A DNA stretch of 11,974 bases from Bacteroidota bacterium (GCA_002686705.1 NYYH01000011.1:1-11974); one strand, 5' to 3'; shown: positions 1 to 8,214, numbered from the stretch's first letter. A program made the numbers and translations. The notes: generated by a model not told the origin, from the letters alone.

Positions 1-165
1 ACCGATGATATGCCAGCACATTTTAAATCGACTATTTTTGGACAATCATTAACAATACCTATTACTGATCACAATCTTAATCTTGGCACATGGCAAAGTG
101 TGTTCTTTTGTGAATTCAGAAACTATGGAGGAAACAGAAGAATTGTACTTACTTTAAATTATTAA
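1..165 (+). CDS. YjbQ-family (UPF0047) protein, C-terminal part
   Basis: Only the last 54 codons are in the window; the start lies upstream of base 1. The reading frame begins with DDMPAH, continues with a GQSLTIPI segment and LGTWQSVFFCEFR, and ends in IVLTLNY before TAA at 163-165. This series (DDMPAH, then LTIP, then LGTWQ...EFR) is the recognisable C-terminal signature of the small YjbQ/UPF0047 family, about 130-140 residues, whose members have been linked to a secondary thiamine-phosphate synthase activity; its physiological role is poorly settled. The identification comes from these motifs alone. The frame is open back to base 1. No terminator with a T-run is evident after the stop codon. 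Confidence 0.85.
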   Translation, partial: TDDMPAHFKSTIFGQSLTIPITDHNLNLGTWQSVFFCEFRNYGGNRRIVLTLNY

Positions 166-329
166 TCTGGAGTAGATCAAACTTGTATCGTTTATCTTGT
201 CAGTTATAACTATGTAAAAATTATTTGACAGAAAATAAAAGAGGTCTAATTACTGATCTTCAGCTAACTACTGAATTATTTAATCCTTGCTAAAGTCTAT
301 ACCCTACTGGGATATTACTATTATGGACT

Positions 330-360
330 TTTCTGATATTGAATTTATCGCTTATATTTG
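330..360 (+). promoter_or_regulatory. candidate Bacteroidota-type promoter for the TPR histidine kinase gene
   Basis: TATATTTG at 353-360 matches the Bacteroidota -7 consensus TAnnTTTG exactly. Nineteen bases upstream, TTTC at 330-333 is one mismatch from the -33 element TTTG. Transcription would start near 365, giving a leader of about 50 bases before the ATG at 418. In AT-rich DNA a single 8-base match can occur by chance, so this is a candidate only. Confidence 0.4.
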
Positions 361-364
361 TATT

Positions 365-382
365 ACTAAAGTTAGCTTTAGT
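365..382 (+). repeat. perfect 7-bp inverted repeat (small hairpin) in the kinase leader
   Basis: ACTAAAG at 365-371 is followed by the loop TTAG and by CTTTAGT at 376-382, a perfect 7-bp stem with a 4-base loop. No T-run follows, so it is not a terminator. It lies just after the candidate -7 box and about 35 bases before the start codon. It would therefore sit at the very 5' end of the transcript, or could serve as a small operator dyad. No function is shown. The rest of the 166-417 gap is AT-rich with nothing else I can identify. Confidence 0.45.
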
Positions 383-417
383 TTGAGTATTTATACAGCT
401 CATCAATCAAAACCATA

Positions 418-3400
418 ATGTCAATCAAAATATTGCAATTTAAAAATCTGCTCAGACAACATGCTGATAAACACATTAGTTGGCTTTATACATTTAAAAA
501 ACTCTTAGTATTAATAGTAGTTGCTGCGACAATCTCCTCAACAGCTCAAGATTTCTCAAGAATTGATAGTTTACAGCAGAATATTCAGAATGATTCAATT
601 TTCAATCTACGAGACCGCTTAAATTTTACATTACGGCTAATTGATATTTTTTCTGATTCAAATATTGAAAAGGCTGATAACTACACTCTTTCAGCAATTG
701 ATTTGACTGAACAATTAAATGATTCAACAAAGCTTATTTCGCTTTTGATGCAATATGCAGAAAGCAAAAGCGATCAGTGCAATTATCTGGATGCTAATAA
801 AGCCTACCAGGAAGTAAAAGATATAATTCTGAAATCGGGCTCCGGTAAAGAAAAAGCAAACATTTATTACTCAATTGGTATCAATTTCTTTGACTGGGGT
901 AAATACATCGAATCACAAAAATACTTTGACAAAGCACTCGAAGAATATTCAGCGATAAAAGACAAAAAAGGTATCGCCTTATCACTAACTGAACTGTCCT
1001 CAATTGCATCAAATTTTAGTAACTATGTGCAGGCAATAGGTTATATGCAACGTGCAAGAGATATCTACATAGAAATTGATGATCTCAATAATCTCGCTCA
1101 TTCAAATCAGAGACTTGGTGTTATTTTAGAAAAATGGTCAGAAGTTGATCGAGCATTGGATTACTACACACAGGCATATAATCATTTTGCTGAAGAAAAT
1201 AACCAATTTGAGAAAATGCAATTGTTGTATCATATTGGAAATATATATTTAAAACAATATGAGTTTGGCAAAGCACTCGATAATTATAATCAAGCAATAA
1301 GGCTTGACAGTGAAGTTAATAATAAAAAACTACTTTCAATTGGATATAATAATATTGGCAAAACATATTTTGCCATGAAAGAATACGATACTGCTTTATT
1401 TTATCAAGAAAAAGCTCTTACTATCAAATATGAAGTTGATGATAAAAAGCACATAGCAATCTCTAATCTTAATATTGGAGCAATATATTTTGCTATCAAT
1501 AACCTTACCCTAGCTGAAGAAAGCGCACTGCAATGTCTTCAGTTAGCGAATGAGAATAAATTAAAGGAGATTGAAATGGAAGCTCTTGAATTGCTTTCTG
1601 AAATAAATGGATCAAAAGGCAATTATAATAAATCATACGATTACCTAGAACAATACATTGAGCTTAATGATGAAGTTTTTAGCACTGAAAGTCAGACTAT
1701 GATTAACGACCTTTTGATAAGATATCAAGCTGAAAAATTTGAAAAAGAAAATGAAATACTTAAGCAAAATGAGGCTATCTCTAATCTCGAATTGGAGAGG
1801 GGAAAAGACACTACCTTGTTTACAATAATATTACTAGTATTTATAATTATCCTGGCTCTAATAATAATTTTCTTTATTAACTCAAGAACCGTCCAAAGCA
1901 AAAGAAATTATTCTGTTTTAGCCAAGAAGAATAAGGAAATTACTAATCAGCAGGAAAAACTCAGTAATTTAAATAAGGAGCTTGTTTCTAGTAGAGAACA
2001 ATATAGAAGTATTGTTGAGAATGCAACTATAGGCATGTATCAAACACTTCCAAATGGCAAAATAAAATTTGCCAATATTGGTCTTATTAATATGCTTGAA
2101 TATAATAATTTTTCAGAACTAAGTGATACAAACCTCAATAAAGATCATAAAAACCGTGAGGCTTTTATAAATTTACTTGAGAAGAATAAAGTAGTATCTG
2201 GTCGTGAGGATATTTGGACCCGAAGAGACGGTACCAGTATGTATGTAAATGAAAGTGCCTGGATTGTAACAGATAATAATGGAGAGACAAAACACTACGA
2301 AGGAATTGTAGAAGACATTTCAAAACGAAAAGAGGCCGAAATAGCTTTAAAAGATTCTGAAAAAGAGTTACAAATTATTAATAATGCTCTTAAAGAAAAA
2401 AATAAAGAGTTTGAGGAAGCAAGAAATGAGGCTATTTCGGCAAATAATATAAAAAGTCAATTCCTAGCCAATGTAAGTCACGAGATTAGGACACCAATGA
2501 ATTCAATAATTGGATTTTCTGAACTTCTATCGAAGATTATAACCGACAAAAAACAATTATTGCATATTGAGGCTATCAAATCTAGTAGTACTAGTCTGCT
2601 TACCTTATTAAATGATATACTTGATTTGTCAAAAATTCAGGCAAATGAACTTGAAATTGTATTTGAATCCATGTCTTTTGCAAATGTGATAAAGGATATT
2701 GAACAAGTTTTTAAACTGCGATTTATTGAGAAAAAGCTGGAATTCAAAACATTAATTGGCAATAATGTTCCTCCAAATGTTCTTCTAGATCAAGTACGGA
2801 TAAGGCAAGTATTATTTAATCTTATAGGAAATTCAATAAAATTTACAGATAGTGGAAGTATAACTCTTGCAATAAACTCAAAAGTAAAAAATACAGATAC
2901 CATTGATCTGTTAATTTCGATTGCAGACACAGGAATAGGAATCCCAGAGTCTGAACAGAAAACAATCTTTAAGGCATTTAAGCAAAGCAAGAATCGGCTC
3001 AATAAATCACATGAGGGAACTGGTCTTGGATTAAGTATTTCCAAGAGACTTGTTGAAGCAATGGGAGGCAAAATAAAATTAGATAGTCAGCTTGGTAAAG
3101 GAAGCACATTCTCAATACGATTCCCTAAAATAAAAATATCCCCAGAAATTGATCCTATTACATCTTCCATTGAATCTAAGGATATCAAAACTAAAATAAA
3201 TAAAGAAGGAACTGATGCCCTTACAATAGTTACTGATGATATACTTGCTTTAGACGAATCAATAAAAAGCGAACTTATAGATGAGTTTAGGAAAAAATGG
3301 ATGTTTTTGAATAATAACCACGTTATAAATGAAAAAATATCTTTTGCTAAAACTTTGCTTTTGTTTGCAAAAAGAAAAAACAATCCTTCACTTGTTAAAT

Positions 3401-3516
3401 TTTGTGAGAACCTGTTATTTTCGTTAAATAATTTTGACATTGAGAACATTGACAAATTGATGAAAGCTTTGGGCCTTGTTCTTAATATTGATAAATTCGA
3501 CAACAACGACAAATAG
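418..3516 (+). CDS. membrane-anchored TPR-PAS sensor histidine kinase
   Basis: A 1032-residue sensor kinase. A hydrophobic signal-like segment follows KK at about 27-43. Repeated 40-residue TPR-like units run from about 70 to 415 (for example 149-182, 228-262, 267-301, 307-341, 347-381). A charged coiled coil (about 425-460) leads into one strong membrane helix at 467-487. This places the TPRs in the periplasm and the rest in the cytosol. A PAS/PAC domain spans about 527-638. The HisKA H-box SHEIRTP carries the phospho-acceptor His688. The ATPase domain has the N-box with Asn805, the G1 box DTGIGI at 837-842 and the G2 box GTGLGL at 867-872. All catalytic motifs are intact. Residues 904-1032 form a helical tail resembling the segment that often follows a receiver in Bacteroidota hybrid kinases, but no receiver is present. 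The ATG at 418 is the only ATG before the signal segment, although it adds about 25 residues ahead of it. The ligand is unknown. The next gene starts 4 bases downstream. Confidence 0.9.
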   Translation: MSIKILQFKNLLRQHADKHISWLYTFKKLLVLIVVAATISSTAQDFSRIDSLQQNIQNDSIFNLRDRLNFTLRLIDIFSDSNIEKADNYTLSAIDLTEQLNDSTKLISLLMQYAESKSDQCNYLDANKAYQEVKDIILKSGSGKEKANIYYSIGINFFDWGKYIESQKYFDKALEEYSAIKDKKGIALSLTELSSIASNFSNYVQAIGYMQRARDIYIEIDDLNNLAHSNQRLGVILEKWSEVDRALDYYTQAYNHFAEENNQFEKMQLLYHIGNIYLKQYEFGKALDNYNQAIRLDSEVNNKKLLSIGYNNIGKTYFAMKEYDTALFYQEKALTIKYEVDDKKHIAISNLNIGAIYFAINNLTLAEESALQCLQLANENKLKEIEMEALELLSEINGSKGNYNKSYDYLEQYIELNDEVFSTESQTMINDLLIRYQAEKFEKENEILKQNEAISNLELERGKDTTLFTIILLVFIIILALIIIFFINSRTVQSKRNYSVLAKKNKEITNQQEKLSNLNKELVSSREQYRSIVENATIGMYQTLPNGKIKFANIGLINMLEYNNFSELSDTNLNKDHKNREAFINLLEKNKVVSGREDIWTRRDGTSMYVNESAWIVTDNNGETKHYEGIVEDISKRKEAEIALKDSEKELQIINNALKEKNKEFEEARNEAISANNIKSQFLANVSHEIRTPMNSIIGFSELLSKIITDKKQLLHIEAIKSSSTSLLTLLNDILDLSKIQANELEIVFESMSFANVIKDIEQVFKLRFIEKKLEFKTLIGNNVPPNVLLDQVRIRQVLFNLIGNSIKFTDSGSITLAINSKVKNTDTIDLLISIADTGIGIPESEQKTIFKAFKQSKNRLNKSHEGTGLGLSISKRLVEAMGGKIKLDSQLGKGSTFSIRFPKIKISPEIDPITSSIESKDIKTKINKEGTDALTIVTDDILALDESIKSELIDEFRKKWMFLNNNHVINEKISFAKTLLLFAKRKNNPSLVKFCENLLFSLNNFDIENIDKLMKALGLVLNIDKFDNNDK

Positions 3517-3520
3517 TCAT

Positions 3521-4681
3521 ATGAATAAGAAATCAGACAAAATACTAATTGTTGATGATGTTTCAAGAAATATTCAGATACTTGGAAACATCCTTTCTCA
3601 AAAACAATTTCAGATTGCTTATGCACAAAGTGGACAGCAAGCATTAGATATTTGTAAAACCCAGGATTTCGATTTAATATTGCTTGATATAATGATGCCC
3701 GGCATGGATGGTTACGAAGTGTGCAAGCGGCTAAAAAAAGACCCTTCTACTAATGAAATACCTATTATTTTTTTAACGGCAAAAGCCGATATGGAAAGCA
3801 TTATAAAGGGATTTGAAATGGGTGGACAGGATTATATTACCAAGCCATTTAATGCTGCCGAACTTTTGGCTAGAGTTAATAATCACCTACTAATAAAACG
3901 GCAAAGGGAACAATTAAAGTTAATGAATGATCATCTCGAGGATCTTGTAAAGGATCGTACCAAGGAGTTGGAAATAGCAAACCATCAACTAAGTATTCTG
4001 GATCAGGCAAAGAGTAATTTTTTGTTGATTATCAGCCATGAAATACGTACACCCTTAAATGGTGTTATTGGTTTAACTGAGTTATTAGACAATACAAATA
4101 TTGATAAAAATCAAAAGGAATATCTTAATTATCTTAAGGAGGTCTCATCCCGACTGGTAAAATTTAGTGATACTGCATTATTAATAACATCTTTAAAGAT
4201 AAACGATCACATTCCTGAAATTTTGTCTGTATCGATTAATCAAGTTATTGCCGATTCTATAGTTGATTTCCAGAAAAATAATAGTGAGTCTTCATTACAA
4301 ATAACGAACAATATGCCGTCAGAGGACTTATTAATAAAAGTTGATTCTAATTTAATGAAGACCTGTTTTATGAGCATTATTGAAAATTCAGCAAAATTTG
4401 CCGGTGAGACAGCGCATATCGATATATCTGCAAATATTTCGGATAATTCAATTTCGCTAAAATTTTGTGATAATGGACCTGGATTTTCTGATGATGCCTT
4501 CAGTCATTTATTTGAACTTTTTTCAGCTGGTGATATACTTCATAAAGAAGGTACAGGATTAGGTCTTGCAACTGCTAAATTAATTCTGGATGCACACGAT
4601 GGAACTATTGATGTTAAAAATGTTGAATCCGGAGGAGGTGCAGAAGTGAATATTAAACTTAAGTATAGCCTTTCTGAATAA
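3521..4681 (+). CDS. response-regulator receiver / histidine kinase (REC-HisKA-HATPase)
   Basis: A soluble 386-residue protein with no membrane segment. Residues 7-121 are a CheY-like receiver: acidic pair D12-D13, phospho-acceptor Asp56 in LLDIMMPGMDG, Thr86 and Lys108 in TKPF. A coiled coil (about 125-165) joins it to a HisKA domain with His173 in SHEIRTP. The ATPase domain follows, with N-box Asn289, G1 box DNGPG at 317-321 and G2 box GTGLGL at 344-349. Both halves keep every key residue. The frame can be extended upstream to an ATG at 3476, but that overlaps the previous gene by 41 bases and adds 15 residues ahead of the receiver. The ATG at 3521, 4 bases after the upstream stop, fits the family start. 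The tight spacing implies co-transcription and translational coupling. The likely role is to accept phosphate from the upstream kinase and adjust its own kinase output. The final target is not encoded here. Confidence 0.9.
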   Translation: MNKKSDKILIVDDVSRNIQILGNILSQKQFQIAYAQSGQQALDICKTQDFDLILLDIMMPGMDGYEVCKRLKKDPSTNEIPIIFLTAKADMESIIKGFEMGGQDYITKPFNAAELLARVNNHLLIKRQREQLKLMNDHLEDLVKDRTKELEIANHQLSILDQAKSNFLLIISHEIRTPLNGVIGLTELLDNTNIDKNQKEYLNYLKEVSSRLVKFSDTALLITSLKINDHIPEILSVSINQVIADSIVDFQKNNSESSLQITNNMPSEDLLIKVDSNLMKTCFMSIIENSAKFAGETAHIDISANISDNSISLKFCDNGPGFSDDAFSHLFELFSAGDILHKEGTGLGLATAKLILDAHDGTIDVKNVESGGGAEVNIKLKYSLSE

Positions 4682-4697
4682 ATAATATTTCTAAAGA

Positions 4698-4713
4698 ATC
4701 ATAGCGCTTTGAT
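4698..4713. repeat. imperfect 16-bp palindrome between convergent genes
   Basis: ATCATAGCGCTTTGAT matches its own reverse complement at 14 of 16 positions, with one mismatched pair flanking the central AGCGCT. It lies in the 66-base gap between the convergent receiver-kinase and sugar transferase genes. There is no T-run on either side, so it does not qualify as a standard intrinsic terminator. It may be chance, a weak bidirectional stop, or a binding site. Confidence 0.3.
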
Positions 4714-4747
4714 CAAGAAGATGGGCTGGCGTATTCTATATCTGGAT

Positions 4748-6163
4748 TTACTTACCCCTGCCTTGGAGAACAATTAAGACAGTGTATATCAATATCTTGA
4801 AGTCCATGGCAATCGACATGTTCTCCAGATATAATATGTCGTATCGGAGCCTGTCAATCATTTCTTCAATGTTTGATGCATAACCAAACTTAACCTGTCC
4901 CCAAGAAGTAATACCAGGTTTTATTTTCATCAATAAACGGTAATGGGGAGCTTTTTTCACAATTTGATTAATGTAGAATTGTCGTTCAGGCCTTGGTCCT
5001 ACGATTGACATTTCACCCTTTAAAACTGTGTAAAACTGCGGTATTTCATCAAGTCTCACCTTTCGTATAAACTTACCAAATTTCGTTATTCTTGGATCAT
5101 CATCTGAGCTTAATTGTGGTCCTCGGCTTTCAGCATCAGCATACATCGATCTGAATTTGTGCATCATGAATGGTTTGCCTTCTTTCCCAATACGCTCTTG
5201 TGAGAAAAGAATTGACCCCTTTGAAGACATTTTCACGCCTACTGCTGTCAACAAATAAATAGGAACAAGTAAAATCATTGCAAATAATGATACAATAATA
5301 TCTATGACTCTTTTAATTGATTGTTGCCAAACAGGCATTAAATCTGGTGAGATTTCAATAAGAGGTGTATGGAAAATACCAGAAACTTTAACAGAACCAA
5401 AAATAATATCCTGCATTAAAGGTATTACCTTAATTAGCACGTTTGTTGTTTCCAATTCAGTAATTATTCTTTCAATTGTATCAATCTCAAGCCTTTCAAT
5501 AGCCAATATTACTTCCTCCACCTGATAGTCTATAATAATCTTATTTAAATCTTTGTATGCGCCAAGATGAGGCAAATATTGCTCTATCTTAAAGTAACCA
5601 TGATCGTGGACATTAACAAATCCAATAAATTTATTTCCGGAAGAAAGTTCCTGACTTGTTATATCATTATAAACTTTAACAGCATTGCCATTGCTTCCAA
5701 TAACAACAGTATTAAAACCTATTTTTCCGGCATGAATCCGTCTAACTGTGGTTGTTGTAATTGTTAACCGAAAACTATAAGTTAAAATAAACTGAAATAA
5801 GAACAAAGCAACAAACGATTGATAATACGACTTGTATGTTAATATTATATCATCTAATATCAAGACAAAGAAAATAAACGTAACCCCAATTAATGTAACG
5901 AAAAATGTTTGCCCTAATTCCTTAAGCCTTGCCTTGCGATATATTCTGCGATATGATCCAATAACAAGATACAACGTGAGCCAAAAAACGGGTACAATCA
6001 ATATACCGAGCCACAATTTCTGATCATCCCAGATCATTTCAGTATGAGAGAAAATAGTTGGATCTTCTGTATATTTACGATATATGTAAAACGAACTCCA
6101 GGCAATTGCTGCTGCCAACCAGTCGAAAAAAACATATTTAGTAACCTGTAACCGTCTATTCAT
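4748..6163 (-). CDS. undecaprenyl-phosphate sugar-1-phosphate transferase (exopolysaccharide/O-antigen initiating)
   Basis: A 471-residue polyprenyl glycosylphosphotransferase of the WbaP/WcaJ type. It transfers a sugar-1-phosphate from a nucleotide sugar to undecaprenyl phosphate in the inner membrane, the first step of a surface glycan. Four hydrophobic segments lie at about 10-27, 50-68, 86-105 and 115-135. A CoA_binding_3-like cytosolic region follows (about 148-270), then a further membrane hairpin at about 285-308. The C-terminal catalytic domain shows FSQERIG (320-326), KFRSM (336-340), the Asp-Glu dyad D372-E373 in LDEIPQ, VGPRPE (388-393) and KPGITSWGQV. All are conserved catalytic or substrate motifs, so the enzyme looks intact and full length. 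The transferred sugar (glucose, galactose or an amino sugar) cannot be told from the sequence. It starts 4 bases after the stop of the upstream lipoprotein gene and is the last gene of a three-gene minus-strand unit. Confidence 0.9.
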   Translation of the reverse strand: MNRRLQVTKYVFFDWLAAAIAWSSFYIYRKYTEDPTIFSHTEMIWDDQKLWLGILIVPVFWLTLYLVIGSYRRIYRKARLKELGQTFFVTLIGVTFIFFVLILDDIILTYKSYYQSFVALFLFQFILTYSFRLTITTTTVRRIHAGKIGFNTVVIGSNGNAVKVYNDITSQELSSGNKFIGFVNVHDHGYFKIEQYLPHLGAYKDLNKIIIDYQVEEVILAIERLEIDTIERIITELETTNVLIKVIPLMQDIIFGSVKVSGIFHTPLIEISPDLMPVWQQSIKRVIDIIVSLFAMILLVPIYLLTAVGVKMSSKGSILFSQERIGKEGKPFMMHKFRSMYADAESRGPQLSSDDDPRITKFGKFIRKVRLDEIPQFYTVLKGEMSIVGPRPERQFYINQIVKKAPHYRLLMKIKPGITSWGQVKFGYASNIEEMIDRLRYDILYLENMSIAMDFKILIYTVLIVLQGRGK

Positions 6164-6167
6164 TATT

Positions 6168-7118
6168 TTATCTATGTACTATTTTTATATTGTCAAGTAA
6201 TATTTTGGCTGATGATGATCCACTTTCCAATCCTGCTCGAAAAATTATTTTATAGTCAAGTGCAGTGGGATGTAATGAAAGATTAGCTCCCAAATTTATA
6301 TATATTTTTTTCCAAGTACTGGAATGATTCAAAATTAGTAGGTCTTTTTCATCAACTGTATAATTATCCCGAATTAATAATCCTATAGTAAAAAAGTTAT
6401 CAGTTTTAAAGTTCATTTCCATTATTATTATAGTGCCAGGGGTTTGAACCTCAAAACTATTATAGGATGTACCGCCATATTCAGTCAATTCGGATGTTAA
6501 ATCAATTATACCTGAATACCTTGAGTTAGCGCTTAAAAATGCAATCGGATTATTCTCAGGCTCTGTACGTTTAATTGCTGTATCACTCCATACTGTTTTC
6601 TCAATAGAAATTTCAGGCTGTTCAAAATCCTCCATCCAAACAAATTTAAGGTCAGGATAATAAGAAGTAGTGAGAAAACCCAATGATTGTACAGTATCAG
6701 GAATGAAATTAAATTCCTCAAAAATTATTGGCTCATAAAATGGGTATGGTACTCTCGTACTTGAAATTCCGTTTAACTTTATTCCAGGCCTTATTTCAAG
6801 CTTATGCTTACCTTCGGCTAATACCGGAAAAATGGCTGGTACCGAATCACCTTCAGGAAACTCAAACACTCCAAGTAAAGCATCATCTAAATAAACCCAA
6901 ATATCAACAATTTCGCTTGAATTAGTACCCTCCTCAGGGTAATAAGTATCCAGATTTATTCCATCAATACTGATGTAAGCAGGAATAGTTTGATCACCTT
7001 TAAACTTATAACAACCAGTAGTTGTTAGAATGCCAGCAATCAATAAAACACTTAATAAATAGTATACCTTCAACCCTATTCTCAACACTAAGTTTCTTAT
7101 GTTTCTAATAACGAGCAA
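6168..7118 (-). CDS. putative lipoprotein of unknown function (Cys-Tyr-Lys-Phe type)
   Basis: I do not recognise a named family. The frame has no ATG: an in-frame stop lies at 7130-7128, and the usable starts are TTG at 7118, GTG at 7088 and TTG at 7073. The last gives a short, classic lipoprotein signal (MKVYYLLSV... ending TTTGC) and may be the true start; the longest frame is given here. The putative lipidated cysteine is residue 36 of the long form. After it comes YKFKGDQTIPAYI, then a chain rich in predicted beta strands with no repeats or membrane helices. The C-terminal part ends in strands like those of carbohydrate-binding jelly-roll folds (finishing DNIKIVHR); this is inference from the pattern, not a domain match. 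It lies 23 bases after the dehydrogenase gene and 4 bases before the sugar transferase, so it is almost certainly in the same transcript and may act in glycan assembly or export at the envelope. Confidence 0.75.
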   Translation of the reverse strand: MLVIRNIRNLVLRIGLKVYYLLSVLLIAGILTTTGCYKFKGDQTIPAYISIDGINLDTYYPEEGTNSSEIVDIWVYLDDALLGVFEFPEGDSVPAIFPVLAEGKHKLEIRPGIKLNGISSTRVPYPFYEPIIFEEFNFIPDTVQSLGFLTTSYYPDLKFVWMEDFEQPEISIEKTVWSDTAIKRTEPENNPIAFLSANSRYSGIIDLTSELTEYGGTSYNSFEVQTPGTIIIMEMNFKTDNFFTIGLLIRDNYTVDEKDLLILNHSSTWKKIYINLGANLSLHPTALDYKIIFRAGLESGSSSAKILLDNIKIVHR

Positions 7119-7141
7119 GTGAAAATCTTATTGTTATCAGG

Positions 7142-8137
7142 TTAATTTTTTCCAAGAACAATTGAAGAATCACGAATCTTTTCAATAATCATATGTGCTA
7201 CATTCAAAGCATTGTAGCCATCTATTATAGTAACAGCAGGGCTTGTGTTATTTAGGATAGAATCTTTAAAGCTTTTTAATTCTTCAACAATTGCGTTTAT
7301 ATTACCCACCTGTGGCTGATCAAAATAAACTCTTCTTTTCTTTTTGCTCGGACCAAGGTCAATTACCATAGCCATAGGATCATCAGGTTCGCTATCTAGT
7401 TCTTCTAACTTCACTATTTCAGAAACTTTTTCAAGAAAGTCTACAGTAATGTATGCATCACGCTGAAAGAATCTAATTTTTCTCATATTCTTAAGTGATA
7501 GACGACTTGCTGTAAGGTTTGCAACTGCTCCATTCTCAAATTCAATTCGAGCATTTGCAATGTCTGGAGTATCACTGACAACATTTACACCACTTGCAGA
7601 TATATTTTTAACCTTCGAACCAACGACATGCAAAATAATGTCGATATCATGGATCATCAAGTCGAGTACAACCGGCACATCGGTTCCTCTTGGATTAAAA
7701 AGAGCTAGCCTATGACATTCAATAAACATAGGATTATCTAAAGCATGACGAGCAGCAGTAAATGCCGGATTAAACCTTTCGACATGACCAACCTGAACTT
7801 TTACATTTTTCTTACTAGAAAGTTCCATTAATTTACGAGCCTCATCAGGGTTTGCTGCAATCGGTTTTTCTATAAAAACATGTTTTAAGTTTTCAATAGC
7901 ACTCGTCGCACACTCAAAATGTGATATTGTGGGAGTAACTATGTCAACTACATCAGCAGCTTTTATTAAATCAGATACGTTACCAAACCCTTTAATACCA
8001 TACTCCAACTCAACGTCTTTAACTCTGGCAACATCAGTATCATAAAATCCAATCAAGTCATATCCGTCAATCTCCTTTATGCACTTTATATGAATTTTTC
8101 CTAAATGGCCAGCGCCTAATACTCCAATTTTTAACAT
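7142..8137 (-). CDS. Gfo/Idh/MocA-family NAD(P)-dependent sugar oxidoreductase
   Basis: 331 residues, the usual length for the family. The N-terminal Rossmann fold binds NAD(P) through GAGHLG (8-13), with the acidic D33 at the end of the second strand. E90-K91-P92 is the family EKP motif containing the catalytic lysine. GHVERFNPA (117-125) and DLMIHDID (159-166, with Asp159 and His163) supply the substrate side. GHVERFNP together with DLMIHDID recalls nucleotide-sugar 3-dehydrogenases such as the UDP-GlcNAc dehydrogenase GnnA of lipid A synthesis and WlbA. A UDP-sugar substrate is therefore plausible but not proven, and no partner aminotransferase is adjacent. It is the first gene of the minus-strand trio ending in a sugar transferase, which supports a role in supplying a modified sugar for a surface polysaccharide. 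The ATG start is directly followed by the Rossmann strand, so the start is secure. Confidence 0.88.
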   Translation of the reverse strand: MLKIGVLGAGHLGKIHIKCIKEIDGYDLIGFYDTDVARVKDVELEYGIKGFGNVSDLIKAADVVDIVTPTISHFECATSAIENLKHVFIEKPIAANPDEARKLMELSSKKNVKVQVGHVERFNPAFTAARHALDNPMFIECHRLALFNPRGTDVPVVLDLMIHDIDIILHVVGSKVKNISASGVNVVSDTPDIANARIEFENGAVANLTASRLSLKNMRKIRFFQRDAYITVDFLEKVSEIVKLEELDSEPDDPMAMVIDLGPSKKKRRVYFDQPQVGNINAIVEELKSFKDSILNNTSPAVTIIDGYNALNVAHMIIEKIRDSSIVLGKN

Positions 8138-8153
8138 GGTTCAAAAATTTAGG

Positions 8154-8161
8154 CAAAAGTA
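8154..8161 (-). promoter_or_regulatory. candidate -7 promoter element for the dehydrogenase-lipoprotein-transferase unit
   Basis: On the minus strand TACTTTTG matches TAnnTTTG exactly. It lies 16 bases before the ATG at 8137, so transcription would begin about 10 bases upstream of the start codon. No good TTTG -33 partner is seen at 19-21 bases. The same 77-base divergent gap must also drive pcm on the plus strand; the best match there, TATTTTCG at 8186-8193, has one mismatch. Confidence 0.4.
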
Positions 8162-8214
8162 ATCCTTTCTTGCTGTCAATATTCCTATTTTCGCATAAAA
8201 AATAATCAAACCAA

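Noticed and set aside
3476..3520. Upstream extension of the receiver-kinase start
   Set aside because: It would overlap the preceding gene and add 15 residues (MFLILINSTTTT...) not typical ahead of a receiver; the ATG at 3521 fits better.
3087..3644. 185-codon minus-strand open frame
   Set aside because: It is entirely antisense to the kinase gene ends, whose frames carry intact conserved motifs; it has no recognisable domain.
6533..6721. 62-codon minus-strand frame inside the lipoprotein gene
   Set aside because: It lies on the same strand in a shifted frame, and the lipoprotein frame is open throughout; a shadow, not a nested gene.
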